Positions 1 through 8,622 of a stretch of DNA of 64,000 nucleotides are shown one piece after another. Source of the DNA: Flavobacterium ginsengisoli. GTDB taxonomy: Bacteria; Bacteroidota; Bacteroidia; Flavobacteriales; Flavobacteriaceae. Numbering within the stretch: the first letter of the stretch is position 1; every line of letters starts with the position of its first letter. The notes under the pieces were generated by a model, which searched no databases, was not told the DNA's origin, and worked only from the letters and a program-made list of their open reading frames with translations. Position numbers and translations under genes: made by a program. The stretch covers positions 1,727,501-1,791,500 of the forward strand of contig NZ_CP121110.1 of assembly GCF_029625315.1 (NCBI RefSeq). Reading direction: 5' to 3'.

Positions 1-288
1 AATCGTTCGAAAGTACTTTTGGACATTAATCGAATTGGCCAAAGCGGACTTACTTTTAGAGTTTTTGAAAGTTTGGGTCTAGAAAAAAAACTTATAACCA
101 CAAATGTCGATATTAAAAATTACGATTTTTATAATCCTAACAATATTTTAATAATCGACGAAAAGAATCCAATTATACCAATGGAATTTTTCGAAAATGA
201 GTATGAAAAAATACCAGATTCAATTCTAGAAAAGTACACTCTAAAAGGTTGGACAAATCATGTAATTCTAAAAGACAACACATTATAA
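1..288 (+). CDS. C-terminal end of a polysaccharide-biosynthesis (RfaS/CgeB-like) protein, partial
   Basis: The reading frame is open from the first base of the window to a TAA at 286-288, giving the last 95 residues of a protein that starts outside. The segment DINRIGQSGLTFRVFESLG followed by KKLITTN resembles the C-terminal part of lipopolysaccharide or exopolysaccharide glycosyltransferase-like proteins, where a conserved R..E.LG..KKLITTN stretch lines the donor site. Surface-sugar synthesis also fits the acyltransferase that follows 150 bp downstream. The family assignment is from memory and only the tail is visible, so the product name is tentative. Confidence 0.5.
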   Translation, partial: NRSKVLLDINRIGQSGLTFRVFESLGLEKKLITTNVDIKNYDFYNPNNILIIDEKNPIIPMEFFENEYEKIPDSILEKYTLKGWTNHVILKDNTL

Positions 289-440
289 CTTTTTGACTTT
301 AAAAGTCAAACGTGTAGGATTCAATTTATTTAAGATAATTTTAACCGTAAAATTTTTGCATTCAAAACTCGTTTAGTATGTTTGCAAAAGTTTAAAAAAT
401 TAGTTAAAAACACCACAACAAAAAATTGTTTCCTCAAAAA

Positions 441-1604
441 ATGATATTAACTTTTAGTATTTATTCAATCCTGATAGCGTTTGCTTTAATTTTTTCTGTA
501 CTGCTAACAAATAAATTAGTAAAAATAGAGGTACTTGATGTTCGCTATCCAGAAATAGATGGCTTAAGAGGTTATCTAGCATTTTTTGTTTTCTTGCATC
601 ATAGTTATATCTGGAGATTTTTTCTTCAAAGTGGCGAATGGAATGAACCTATTTCAAATCTATTTAACCATTTTGGACAAACAACAGTTGCTTTTTTCTT
701 TGTAATTACTGCTTTTCTTTTTACTCTAAAATTAATAAATAGCAAAAACAAAGAAATTAACTGGTCAGCATATATCAGTGCTCGTTTATACAGACTTTTC
801 CCAATGTATCTTTTTTCTGTTGGCATTATATTTTTTATTGCTGGTTATCTAACGAATTTTAAGTCAAAAGTTCCATTCTCAGAAAATATTGTGACCATAC
901 TGTCATGGATATTTTTCAATGTAAAAAAAGGATTAAATATCAACGGACTAGAAGATAGTTTTTTGTTAAATGCCGGCATCACTTGGACGCTGCCGTACGA
1001 ATGGGTTTTCTACTTTTTATTGCCTCTTATTGCATTATTTTTCAAGATTAAAGTAAACTATAAAATCATTTTATCTTTTACTGTAGTAGCGGCTCTAATA
1101 ATGATTATTAATGGTTCTTCTTTAAGACATTTCTTTCCATTTCTTGGAGGTATTATTGCGGCTTTGGTAATCAAAAAAAATATTTTTGGAACTGTTTTAA
1201 AGCAAAAAAAATATACTTTTCTTGCTATTTCTTTACTTGTGTGCTCGGTTTATTTTTTCGATAGCGGAAGAAGACCAATCCCAATCATTATCACTTCAAT
1301 TGTATTTATAATAATTGCTTCCGGAAATAGCTTTTTTGGAATTTTATCAAGTGCCTTTTCAAGAAAATTTGGACAAATAACCTATAGCATTTACTTATTG
1401 CATGGCATTTTGTTATTTGTCATTTTCTATTTTGTTATCGGATTTGAAGAAGCAAAAAAAATGACTGATAATGAATTTTGGTCTGTTATTGCCTTATCCG
1501 TTTTTCCGTTAATTTTTATTAGTCAATTGACATTTAAGTACATCGAACATCCATTGATGGAATTAGCGAAAGTAAAATTAAAATCTTCTTCTGTAAAATC
1601 ATAA
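441..1604 (+). CDS. Acyltransferase family 3 membrane protein (OafA-like)
   Basis: A 387-residue polytopic membrane protein of the acyltransferase-3 family, which transfers acetyl or similar groups to surface sugars from the inner membrane. After a first hydrophobic helix comes the hallmark motif EIDGLRGYLAFFVFLHH, with the family Arg and His residues, followed by about nine more hydrophobic segments. The region SARLYRLFPMY matches the second conserved Arg-containing block. A TTG at 426 is also in frame, but the ATG at 441 is the more credible start. It follows a probable LPS/exopolysaccharide gene, so O-acetylation of a surface glycan is a reasonable inference. Substrate is unknown. Confidence 0.82.
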   Translation: MILTFSIYSILIAFALIFSVLLTNKLVKIEVLDVRYPEIDGLRGYLAFFVFLHHSYIWRFFLQSGEWNEPISNLFNHFGQTTVAFFFVITAFLFTLKLINSKNKEINWSAYISARLYRLFPMYLFSVGIIFFIAGYLTNFKSKVPFSENIVTILSWIFFNVKKGLNINGLEDSFLLNAGITWTLPYEWVFYFLLPLIALFFKIKVNYKIILSFTVVAALIMIINGSSLRHFFPFLGGIIAALVIKKNIFGTVLKQKKYTFLAISLLVCSVYFFDSGRRPIPIIITSIVFIIIASGNSFFGILSSAFSRKFGQITYSIYLLHGILLFVIFYFVIGFEEAKKMTDNEFWSVIALSVFPLIFISQLTFKYIEHPLMELAKVKLKSSSVKS

Positions 1605-1689
1605 ACATTTAGCTTTTACAAAACGACTTCAAAACACAATAGATTTTCTATTTACAAATACTATAAAAAACAATTACAAGTAAAATTTA

Positions 1690-1697
1690 TAACTTTG
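1690..1697 (+). promoter_or_regulatory. Candidate -7 box for the Sua5 gene
   Basis: TAACTTTG matches the Bacteroidota -7 consensus TAnnTTTG and lies 25 nt before the ATG at 1722. No clear TTTG -33 element is visible at the right distance, so this is a weak call. Confidence 0.4.
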
Positions 1698-1721
1698 TAA
1701 TCTTAAAATATAATTTGTAAA

Positions 1722-2283
1722 ATGAACGAGGAAATCATCAACGCATACGAAGTAATTAAAAACGGTGGCATAATCTTATATCCAACAGATACTGTTTGGG
1801 GAATTGGCTGTGATGCTACAAATGCTGAAGCCGTTGCTAAAATATATAAATTAAAACAGCGCGCAGAAACACAAAGCATGATTGTTTTAATGAATGGCGA
1901 AAAGATGATGTATAACGTATTTAAAAACATTCCTGAAGTTGCTTGGCAAATCTGGGAGCTATCAGACAAACCAACTACTTTAATTCTTGATGACGCCAGA
2001 AACGTTGCTCCAAATATTATTGCTTGCCGACAAATCTCTTGGGGTAAGACTGGTAAAAGAGCCTTTTTGCTATAAATTGATGGAAAGAATGAAAAAACCA
2101 TTGGTTTCGACCTCTGCAAATATTTCAGGACAACCTACGCCAATTGCTTTTAAGGATATTAGCCCAGAGATTATTAATGGCGTTGATTACGTAGTAAAAT
2201 TAAATCAAGACAAAATAAACGGAAAATCTTCTACAATAATCAAATTAACAAACGATTCTCAAGTAAAAGTTATCCGCAAATAG
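1722..2283 (+). CDS. tsaC: Threonylcarbamoyl-AMP synthase (Sua5/YciO/YrdC family), frameshifted in this sequence
   Basis: Makes threonylcarbamoyl-AMP from threonine, bicarbonate and ATP, the first step of t6A modification of ANN-decoding tRNAs, and is usually essential. The start carries PTDTVWGIGCDATN, the nucleotide-binding signature, and the end carries the STSANISG motif. The frame breaks at 2022-2027, where GCTTGC stands for an expected GCTGC. Removing one T joins the two halves into a complete protein of about 186 residues with the expected order of motifs. Because both halves are otherwise intact, the break is more likely a sequence error than a real pseudogene. A convergent terminator follows. 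Confidence 0.85.
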
Positions 2284-2310
2284 CTTTTATTGAGAATCTA
2301 AATAGAGTAT

Positions 2311-2356
2311 AAAAAAGTTCGCAAAGCTTTATCAAAATAAACTTTGCGAACTTTTT
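2311..2356. terminator. Bidirectional terminator between convergent genes
   Basis: The arms AGTTCGCAAAG (2316-2326) and CTTTGCGAACT (2342-2352) are perfect inverted repeats with an A-run before and a T-run after, so the hairpin can end transcription from both sides. It lies between Sua5 (+) and the cysteine desulfurase (-). Confidence 0.8.
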
Positions 2357-2424
2357 CATTTTAATGGTTTTAAAAGAATCTTAACGGATTTTGCGCAATT
2401 ACTTAGCGCACTCCGCGTTTAAAA

Positions 2425-2454
2425 ACTTAGAATCTCAGAACCTTAGTAGCTTAG
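2425..2454. repeat. 8-bp-period CTAAG array starting at a stop codon
   Basis: Read on the minus strand, the TAA stop of the cysteine desulfurase is itself the first TAAG of an array with the form CTAAGNTN repeated every 8 bp (units CTAAGGTT, CTGAGATT, then CTAAG). Only one arm is present here, on the desulfurase side. Confidence 0.7.
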
Positions 2455-3575
2455 ATCGTTTTCAAACTCTCAACCAGCCAATCGATATCTTCTTTTGTAT
2501 TATAATGGCTAAATGAAATTCGGAGATTTGGCAATTTTAAATCAGTCTCCGAAAGCATTTCGTTTAATACATGAGAAGGTTTTATACTTCCAGACTGGCA
2601 AGCGCTTCCTCTAGAAACTGCAATCCCTTTCATATCCAAACTAAAAAGCAACATCGAAGTCTTATCTGATGAAAAAGGTAAAATGACATTGATGAGATTA
2701 TAGAAATCGTCTTTTTTTCCGTTGATTCTAAAATTAGGAAAATGAATTTCAAATTGCTCTATCAGATAATTTTTCAAACCTAAAATATAAGCTCTCTCTT
2801 CTTCTAGTTTTGCATACGAAATAGATAAAGCTTTTGCCATACCAGCAATTTGATGCACGGCCTCAGTTCCTGCGCGAAGACCTTTTTCTTGTTCTCCGCC
2901 AAAAAACAACGGCTGTAGACCAGAATTTTTTCGAATAAAAGCAAATCCGATACCTTTTGGCCCATGAAACTTATGCGCACTAGCCAAAATAAAATCAATA
3001 GGAGTCTTTTGCAAATCGATTTCAGTTTTCCCTATCGACTGAACTGTGTCTGAATGAAACGGAGCATTATATTGTTTGCAAATCAAACTTACACGATCTA
3101 AATCTAAAATAGTTCCAGTTTCGTTATTTACATGCATTAAACTCACCAAAGTCTTTTTTTCTTCGGCCAATAAATTGGATAAATGCGTTAAATCCAAACT
3201 TCCGTCTGCATTTACATTAACGTAGTCAACCTGAATATTATATTCTTCTTGAAGCGCCCAAACAGTATGCAAAACAGCATGGTGTTCAATTTTTGAAGTA
3301 ATAATTCTCTCTACCTTCAAATCTTCAACAGAAGAGCGCAGAATCCAGTTGTTGGCTTCAGTACCTCCAGATGTAAAAATTATTTCTTGAGCAGTACAGT
3401 TTAAATGTTTTGCAATACTCTTTCTCGAAAGCTCTAATATTGTTTTAGCATTTCGCCCAAAACTGTGTGTAGACGACGGATTTCCGTAATCTTCAAGCAT
3501 TATTTTAGTCATTTCCTGAATTACTTCAGGACGCATTGCAGTTGTTGAGGCATTATCTAGGTATACTTTTTTCAT
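2451..3575 (-). CDS. Cysteine desulfurase, NifS/IscS-type
   Basis: A 374-residue PLP enzyme of aminotransferase class V that removes sulfur from cysteine as a persulfide for thiocofactor or tRNA thiolation. The PLP lysine lies in SAHKFHGPKG (about K202), the conserved histidine in EHHAVLH, and the sulfur-accepting cysteine in SRGSACQSGS (about C326). The flexible Cys loop is of the NifS/IscS kind rather than the SufS kind. I chose the ATG at 3575 (MKKVYLDNAST), which matches the family N-terminus. No scaffold or IscU gene is adjacent, so the sulfur acceptor cannot be inferred here. Confidence 0.9.
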   Translation of the reverse strand: MKKVYLDNASTTAMRPEVIQEMTKIMLEDYGNPSSTHSFGRNAKTILELSRKSIAKHLNCTAQEIIFTSGGTEANNWILRSSVEDLKVERIITSKIEHHAVLHTVWALQEEYNIQVDYVNVNADGSLDLTHLSNLLAEEKKTLVSLMHVNNETGTILDLDRVSLICKQYNAPFHSDTVQSIGKTEIDLQKTPIDFILASAHKFHGPKGIGFAFIRKNSGLQPLFFGGEQEKGLRAGTEAVHQIAGMAKALSISYAKLEEERAYILGLKNYLIEQFEIHFPNFRINGKKDDFYNLINVILPFSSDKTSMLLFSLDMKGIAVSRGSACQSGSIKPSHVLNEMLSETDLKLPNLRISFSHYNTKEDIDWLVESLKTI

Positions 3576-3662
3576 TACTGCAAAGTTAAGAAATATCAAT
3601 TGTCAAATCTTAAATATCATTTGGCAATTTTTTCACTATTTTTGACACAAATAAATTTTACG

Positions 3663-4649
3663 ATGAAAAAATATCTCGCCCTCCTATTATTTGCACTTTT
3701 CTTGAATGGATGTGATGATGGAGATTTAACTGTAGACAAAATAGACTTTTCGGATATTGAGGAATCTCAAGCCTGCGACCCTACTACTAATACCTTGATT
3801 TACAAGCTAAAAAATCAGGAAGCACTTTTATTGCAAATGCCAGAAGGAGCAATTGTTAATGATTCTTCAACTTACAGTTACACTATTAACTCGAGTACCT
3901 ATCGTGTTGTTTACAGAGCTTATGATGGAGCCGTATCGAAAGATAACATTTGTGGTTTAATACCACCAAGCACACCAAAAGTAACTGAAGAATGGCTTGG
4001 AATAGGCGGTACAATTGAAATTGCAACTACTCAAAACGAAAAACCAAATACCACTGACGATGGTTCAAGAGTTACAGGATATACGCATAGCATTGTTTTT
4101 AAGAATATATCTTTTCAAAAACCTGCAGGTACGCAAACAGAACAGCCTGATTTTCAGTTTGGACTTTATACAACAACTGTAACACCGGCCAATTTAACTT
4201 TTAAAACAAACCCAAATGGCTTAGCCTATGAGTGTGATGAAGCTAGCAGAGTCTATAATTACAACAATTCATTCTATTTATCAATTGATGATATCGATCC
4301 AACATTGCTTGTTAATGACCCTACGCCTAGCGGGAAGCCAAGAACAAGTTTGATAACGGCTACTCAAAATAAAATCTTTTACAGAACTGCAAAAGCTGAA
4401 ACAGGATCTATCACTCCAGCTTTTGTTTGTGCTAAAGTACAACCTGCTTCTCCTGTAATTGACGAAACATGGACAGGTAAACTTGGTGTAGCAAATCAGA
4501 GCGGAATTATTGAAGTAACCACTACTTTAACCGGACAAGTTTATGAGCACACAATTGTACTTAAAAATGTAATTCTACAAAAAGGAAATAGCCACTTTAA
4601 ACTTGGAAGCAGTTTCCTTCTTGGAAAAATTGAACGAGTTGCTAACTAA
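3663..4649 (+). CDS. Lipoprotein with two related domains, unknown function
   Basis: A 328-residue protein beginning MKKYLALLLFALFLNGCDDG, a lipoprotein signal with the lipid cysteine near residue 17 and acidic residues right after it, as in flavobacterial surface-exported lipoproteins. The mature part is two diverged copies of one domain. Copy one contains NICGLIPPSTPKVTEEWLG then HSIVFKNISFQK. Copy two contains FVCAKVQPASPVIDETWTG then HTIVLKNVILQK. I do not recognise the family. The gene stands alone and ends at a strong convergent terminator. The ATG at 3663 is chosen because the signal peptide begins there. Confidence 0.75.
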   Translation: MKKYLALLLFALFLNGCDDGDLTVDKIDFSDIEESQACDPTTNTLIYKLKNQEALLLQMPEGAIVNDSSTYSYTINSSTYRVVYRAYDGAVSKDNICGLIPPSTPKVTEEWLGIGGTIEIATTQNEKPNTTDDGSRVTGYTHSIVFKNISFQKPAGTQTEQPDFQFGLYTTTVTPANLTFKTNPNGLAYECDEASRVYNYNNSFYLSIDDIDPTLLVNDPTPSGKPRTSLITATQNKIFYRTAKAETGSITPAFVCAKVQPASPVIDETWTGKLGVANQSGIIEVTTTLTGQVYEHTIVLKNVILQKGNSHFKLGSSFLLGKIERVAN

Positions 4650-4691
4650 AAGTATAGATTTCTAGAGAGAAATTCACAAAAATAATTCTTA

Positions 4692-4758
4692 CAAAAAAAA
4701 CGTCTGTTTTTTGTCCTGATTTAATCTTAAAATCATTTCAAAAAACAGACGTTTTTTT
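4692..4758. terminator. Bidirectional terminator
   Basis: AACGTCTGTTTTTTG near 4699-4713 pairs with CAAAAAACAGACGTT near 4739-4753, with A- and T-runs outside. It separates the convergent lipoprotein and Smr genes. Confidence 0.85.
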
Positions 4759-4799
4759 ATACTTTGTAGTTATGTTTTTTTACTTCAAAAAAAGCTTTC

Positions 4800-5351
4800 T
4801 TATTTATTATTTTGTCTTATATAAACTTCAGTAGCTCCTAGACCATATTTTTGATAATTGGCATCCTGAAAGTCAATTCCGTCATAACGGCCGAGTAAAA
4901 AGTCAAGCTCAGCTTTCAAAATTCCTTCACCCACACCATGAATAAAAACAATTTTCGGAATGCGATTTCTAATCGCAAATTCGATATGTCTTTTTGCAGT
5001 TTCCGTTTGTAAAGTTAAAATATCATAGTTCGACATTCCGCGTTTATTTGGAACCAATTTTTCGATGTGCAAATCAAATTCTGGAACGCCCACATCACGT
5101 TTATCTTTCTTTTCTTTGACAAAACTTCGTGGTTTTGGCTCTGTTTTTTCTTTTGAAACTTCATCTAAATCTATTCTTTTAATAGAATTCATTAAATTAC
5201 TGGTATCTTGAATCTTAAGTAATTCGTTGACTAAAAATGTCATCACAAATCCATCGTCAGTTTCAATTAAAACTTCGTTATTTTTAACCGAAACTACCGT
5301 TCCGTTTATGGCTTCATCAAGTACAGAAACCTTATCTCCTTTTGCAAGCAT
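4800..5351 (-). CDS. Smr domain protein (DUF2027/MutS2-tail type)
   Basis: A 183-residue protein with an N-terminal small beta barrel (LAKGDKVSVLDEAINGTVV), a charged linker and a C-terminal Smr domain marked by FDLHIEKL (the LDLHG motif) and FIHGVGEGILK (the HGxGxG motif). Smr domains are found in the MutS2 tail and in stand-alone nucleases, where they bind or nick nucleic acid. The DUF2027 fusion is typical of Bacteroidota. It follows a tiny membrane protein gene with one base between the stop and this start, so the two are likely co-transcribed. Whether this copy is a nuclease is not shown. Confidence 0.85.
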   Translation of the reverse strand: MLAKGDKVSVLDEAINGTVVSVKNNEVLIETDDGFVMTFLVNELLKIQDTSNLMNSIKRIDLDEVSKEKTEPKPRSFVKEKKDKRDVGVPEFDLHIEKLVPNKRGMSNYDILTLQTETAKRHIEFAIRNRIPKIVFIHGVGEGILKAELDFLLGRYDGIDFQDANYQKYGLGATEVYIRQNNK

Positions 5352-5352
5352 C

Positions 5353-5527
5353 CTACTCCTCTTTATCGTTATTTTTACTTGGCGTTTTTGCGCTCAATTG
5401 CATCATTCCAAACATAAAAACCACAATTGCAAGCAATCATGATATAGATGTTTTTTTCTTCTGAAACCTGCTCGTAAAACGCAACCGAAATAGCAAGAAT
5501 CATTATTATAATTTTAAAAGTTTTCAT
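5353..5527 (-). CDS. Small membrane protein (57 aa), frameshifted in this sequence
   Basis: A start at 5527 gives MKTFKIIIMILAISVAFYEQ, one hydrophobic segment. The frame then needs removal of one base at 5429-5434 (GCAAGC instead of GCAGC on the plus strand) to continue with a second hydrophobic stretch (IVVFMFGMMQL) and a hydrophilic tail SAKTPSKNNDKEE ending at 5353. The result is a 57-residue two-helix protein whose stop abuts the Smr gene start (TAGGATG). The pattern of two helices plus charged tail is what I expect of a small conserved flavobacterial protein, but I cannot name a family. Confidence 0.6.
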
Positions 5528-5634
5528 CCTTTCTACATTTTAAGATTTCAAAAATAGGAAACTTTCAAGTACTACTCCTATACTGCTCGAAACGTTTGTC
5601 ATATTTTTTTAGTAAAATTGCAAAAAGATCTGCC

Positions 5635-5919
5635 ATGAGTTTAGAGAAATATATGATCCCTTGCCTGTTCAAAACTGTCTTTGGTTATGACTGTTTAGGA
5701 TGTGGATTTCAACGCTCTTTATTCTTACTTTTTCAAGGTGATTTTTTGGTAGCTTTTAAAATGTATCCAGCCATTTTTACCTGCCTTTTATTATTCGTTT
5801 TTGCGACATTTCATTTCTTGGATAAATCCAGAAATTACAAAAAAATCATTTGGAACGTTGCTATCGTAAATTTCATTTTTATGCTCGGCGGATATTATTT
5901 CAAACACTTTTATTTCTGA
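5635..5919 (+). CDS. DUF2752 small membrane protein
   Basis: A 94-residue protein with the DUF2752 signature, here PCLFKTVFGYDCLGCGFQRS: a Cys-Pro-like start, a central G..C.GCG motif and a basic residue after it. Two to three hydrophobic helices follow. Members are small inner-membrane proteins of unknown function. The ATG at 5635 is preferred to an in-frame TTG at 5596 because the family begins close to the first cysteine. Confidence 0.75.
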   Translation: MSLEKYMIPCLFKTVFGYDCLGCGFQRSLFLLFQGDFLVAFKMYPAIFTCLLLFVFATFHFLDKSRNYKKIIWNVAIVNFIFMLGGYYFKHFYF

Positions 5920-5957
5920 GCTTTTTGCTTTCTTATTTCTTAATCTGATTCAAAATA

Positions 5958-6635
5958 TCATTCATCATCTCGATTTGAACTTTCTGAATTTCGATTAATT
6001 CTTGCTCGCTGATGCATAATCAAATGATCAATTTTATCATGAATTAATCTAATCTCCAATTCCGATTTCAGATTGATCATATAATCTTTTTTAGCACGAT
6101 TGCGATCTTTCTCTTCTTGACGATTTTGACTCATCATAATAACAGGTGCCTGCAAAGCGGCAACACAGGAAAGAATTAAGTTTAAGAGAATAAACGGATA
6201 CGGATCAAAGCCTTTATTCAAGAAAATATAAACATTTGCGCCAATCCATAGCGTAATAAAAACCACAAAAGAAATGATAAAAGTCCAGCTTCCTCCAAAA
6301 TCGGCTACTTTATCGGCTACTTTTTGTCCTAAACTTCTAATTTCTTCTTCGTCTTCAACAATACTAACAATCGATTTATCTTCTTTTAATGAAGAAATAA
6401 CATTTTTCTCCATCGCAGAAAGCGCTCCGATTTCAGTAGAAAGGTAATTTGAAATATATTTTTGACGGTAAAGATTTAGTTCATTTACAGAAATGCAGTC
6501 TTCTGTACTGAAATCTGGGTATTCCTTTTTTATTAACCCCAAAATAGGATCGTGTATATCTTTACCCCAAATTTTCTCTTTCTCCTCAAAAGAAAGCCCC
6601 GAAACTGCACTTTTAAATGTTTGTTTGTTTTCCAT
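5958..6635 (-). CDS. DUF1003 membrane protein
   Basis: A 225-residue protein. The C-terminal half has the DUF1003 pattern: ADKVADFGGSWTFI, two transmembrane helices, FDPYPFILLNLILSC, then MMSQNRQEEKDR and a basic tail. The N-terminal 80 residues are soluble. The family is widespread and often called a cyclic-nucleotide-binding or CorA-like protein without evidence; function is unknown. It is transcribed away from cysE. Confidence 0.85.
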   Translation of the reverse strand: MENKQTFKSAVSGLSFEEKEKIWGKDIHDPILGLIKKEYPDFSTEDCISVNELNLYRQKYISNYLSTEIGALSAMEKNVISSLKEDKSIVSIVEDEEEIRSLGQKVADKVADFGGSWTFIISFVVFITLWIGANVYIFLNKGFDPYPFILLNLILSCVAALQAPVIMMSQNRQEEKDRNRAKKDYMINLKSELEIRLIHDKIDHLIMHQRARINRNSESSNRDDE

Positions 6636-6700
6636 TTTAATATATTTTGAAAGCTAATTTACGTAATTAACTTCTTAAGAATTGCATAAAAAAGAACAGC

Positions 6701-6734
6701 TTGCAATCTGCCTTTTATCACAAATCTAACTTTG
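6701..6734 (+). promoter_or_regulatory. Candidate promoter of cysE-cysM
   Basis: TTG at 6701-6703 and TAACTTTG at 6727-6734, 23 nt apart, resemble the Bacteroidota -33/-7 promoter. Transcription would start near 6741, upstream of both possible cysE starts. Confidence 0.5.
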
Positions 6735-6825
6735 TGAAGTAAATTTCTTTAGTTAAATCGTGATTTTATTTCCAAAAAACGCCTTACTTTTAACGTTCCA
6801 AAATTATTCATTCATTTTTACCATT

Positions 6826-7617
6826 GTGACAAAAGAAAATATCATACAAAATATAAGAGCTTTAAAAAGCCATTCACACATAAATTACGGCATTAAAACC
6901 AAAACAGAAGACTTTACAGAAAAGCTTTTTTATACTCTTTTTGATTCTAATGCGGCGCTAGACGAAAGCATTGACGAATTGGAATTTCGTTTTAAAGAAA
7001 TTGCTGTTTTGGCCTGCAAAAAGCCCCAAAATTTATGTGAATCTATTTGGGATCGCTTTTTAGAAAAACTTCCGGGAGTTTTAGAAAAACTAAATCAGGA
7101 TGCCGAATATATCCTTGAAAATGATCCCGCTTCAAACAGCATCGACGAAGTATACTTAGGCTATCCTGGATTTTATGCCATTGCAATTTACAGACTAAGC
7201 CACGAGTTATATCATCTTGATTTATTGCTTTTTTCTCGATTGATGAGCGAATACGCACATAGAATTACGGGTACAGATATTCATGCAGGGGCCGATATTG
7301 CATCGCCATTTTTCATCGATCACGCAACAGGTATCGTAATTGGTGAAACTACTGTAATCAAGAAACATGTAAAAATTTATCAGGGCGTTACGCTTGGTGC
7401 ATTAAGTGTAAGCAAAGAGATGAAAAATGCAAAAAGACACCCAACTGTCGAGGCAAATGTTTGCATTTACGCCAATGCTACAATTCTTGGCGGAGAAACT
7501 ATAATTGGAAAAAACAGTGTTGTTGGAGGAAATGCGTGGGTTACGAAATCAATTCCTGAAGATTCTATCGTTTTAAACACCACTACTACTGAAGTTAAAA
7601 TAAAAGAAAAAAAATAA
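6826..7617 (+). CDS. cysE: Serine O-acetyltransferase
   Basis: Acetylates L-serine with acetyl-CoA to give O-acetylserine, the first committed step of cysteine synthesis. The 263-residue protein has an alpha-helical N-terminal half and a C-terminal left-handed beta-helix with hexapeptide repeats. GTDIHAGADIASPFFIDHATG holds the conserved active-site histidines, and VYQGVTLGAL-like and ILGGETIIGKNSVVGGNAWV stretches are typical hexapeptide turns. The GTG at 6826 (VTKENIIQN) looks right; an upstream GTG at 6760 adds 22 unrelated residues. It ends one base before cysM, so the two form an operon. Confidence 0.9.
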   Translation: MTKENIIQNIRALKSHSHINYGIKTKTEDFTEKLFYTLFDSNAALDESIDELEFRFKEIAVLACKKPQNLCESIWDRFLEKLPGVLEKLNQDAEYILENDPASNSIDEVYLGYPGFYAIAIYRLSHELYHLDLLLFSRLMSEYAHRITGTDIHAGADIASPFFIDHATGIVIGETTVIKKHVKIYQGVTLGALSVSKEMKNAKRHPTVEANVCIYANATILGGETIIGKNSVVGGNAWVTKSIPEDSIVLNTTTTEVKIKEKK

Positions 7618-7618
7618 C

Positions 7619-8506
7619 ATGAATTCACATAAATTATTAAACCTAATTGGCAACACTCCACTTATGGAGACTGTCAATCTAGTTAAAAATAAAAATGTAA
7701 AACTTTTACTGAAACTGGAAGGAAATAATCCAGGAGGAAGTGTAAAAGATAGAGCAAGATACAACATGATCGCTGCAGCGTTGGAAAGAGGCGATATCAA
7801 AAAAGGAGATAAATTAATTGAGGCAACCAGCGGAAACACTGGAATTGCCCTTGCTATGATTGCTCAATTATTTGGTATCGAAATTGAATTGGTTTTACCA
7901 GAAGATTCTACAAAAGAACGCACTCAGACTATGCGTGCTTATGGTGCGACAGTTATTCTTACTCCTGCGAGCGAAGGAATTATTGGTTCTAGAGATTATG
8001 CTGATAAAAAAGTAGCACAAGGCGGTTATTTGATGCTAAACCAGTTTGCCAATGACGATAACTGGAAAGCACACTATAAAACAACTGGGCCTGAAATTTG
8101 GAACGATACTGACGGAACGGTTACTCATTTCGTATCGGCTATGGGAACAACAGGAACGATTATAGGAACTTCAACTTATTTGAAAGAAAAAAATCCGAAC
8201 GTTCAGATTGTTGGCGCACAACCAAGCGATGGATCTCAGATTCCTGGTATCCGTAAATGGCCACAAGAATATCTTCCTAAAATATTTGATGCTTCTAAAG
8301 TTGATACGGTTATCGATGTGAGCGAAGAAGAAGCACGCGCAATGACCAAAAGACTAGCTCTAGAAGAAGGCGTTTTTGCAGGAATGAGCAGCGGGGGTTC
8401 TGTTGCTGTTGCCTTAAAAATTGCCGAACAATTAGAATCTGGAGTTGTGGTTGCCGTTATCTGCGATAGAGGAGATCGTTATTTATCTTCGGATTTATTT
8501 GATTAA
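7619..8506 (+). CDS. cysM: Cysteine synthase B (O-acetylserine sulfhydrylase)
   Basis: A 295-residue fold-type II PLP enzyme that condenses O-acetylserine with sulfide (or thiosulfate) to cysteine. The PLP lysine is in GGSVKDRARY (about K43), the substrate loop is EATSGNTGIA, and the phosphate-binding glycine loop is MGTTGTIIGT. The NNPGGSVKDR context and the length near 295 point to CysM rather than CysK. The start is two bases after the cysE stop, consistent with a coupled operon using the product of cysE. Confidence 0.92.
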   Translation: MNSHKLLNLIGNTPLMETVNLVKNKNVKLLLKLEGNNPGGSVKDRARYNMIAAALERGDIKKGDKLIEATSGNTGIALAMIAQLFGIEIELVLPEDSTKERTQTMRAYGATVILTPASEGIIGSRDYADKKVAQGGYLMLNQFANDDNWKAHYKTTGPEIWNDTDGTVTHFVSAMGTTGTIIGTSTYLKEKNPNVQIVGAQPSDGSQIPGIRKWPQEYLPKIFDASKVDTVIDVSEEEARAMTKRLALEEGVFAGMSSGGSVAVALKIAEQLESGVVVAVICDRGDRYLSSDLFD

Positions 8507-8616
8507 AAAAGATACTAAGTTGCTAAGTTTTCAATAGCAAAAAAACTTTATATCTTAGAATATCAGCAACTTTAAAAAAACTTAGAATCTTAGCAACTCA
8601 CAACCTTAGAATCTCA
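8507..8616. repeat. 8-bp-period CTAAG/CTTAG arrays in inverted orientation
   Basis: Directly after the cysM stop come CTAAGTTG and CTAAG units. Further on, the opposite strand form repeats every 8 bp (CTTAGAAT, CTTAGCAA, CTCACAAC, CTTAGAAT) and ends just before the ATG at 8623. The two halves can pair as long arms. Confidence 0.75.
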
Positions 8617-8622
8617 AAAAAA

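Noticed and set aside
289..440. Terminator hairpin at 292-310 (TTTGACTTT/AAAGTCAAA)
   Set aside because: The arms leave a one-base loop and there is no T-run, so it is too weak to call.
1703..2119. Long open frame on the minus strand over the Sua5 gene
   Set aside because: It runs antisense through conserved Sua5 coding sequence, and its product resembles no family.
5227..5442. Plus-strand frame across the Smr gene start
   Set aside because: It lies opposite the Smr N-terminus and the small membrane protein, which explain the sequence better.
8504..8616. CRISPR array at the CTAAG repeats
   Set aside because: The units are 8 bp and degenerate, there are no spacers of constant length and no cas genes.
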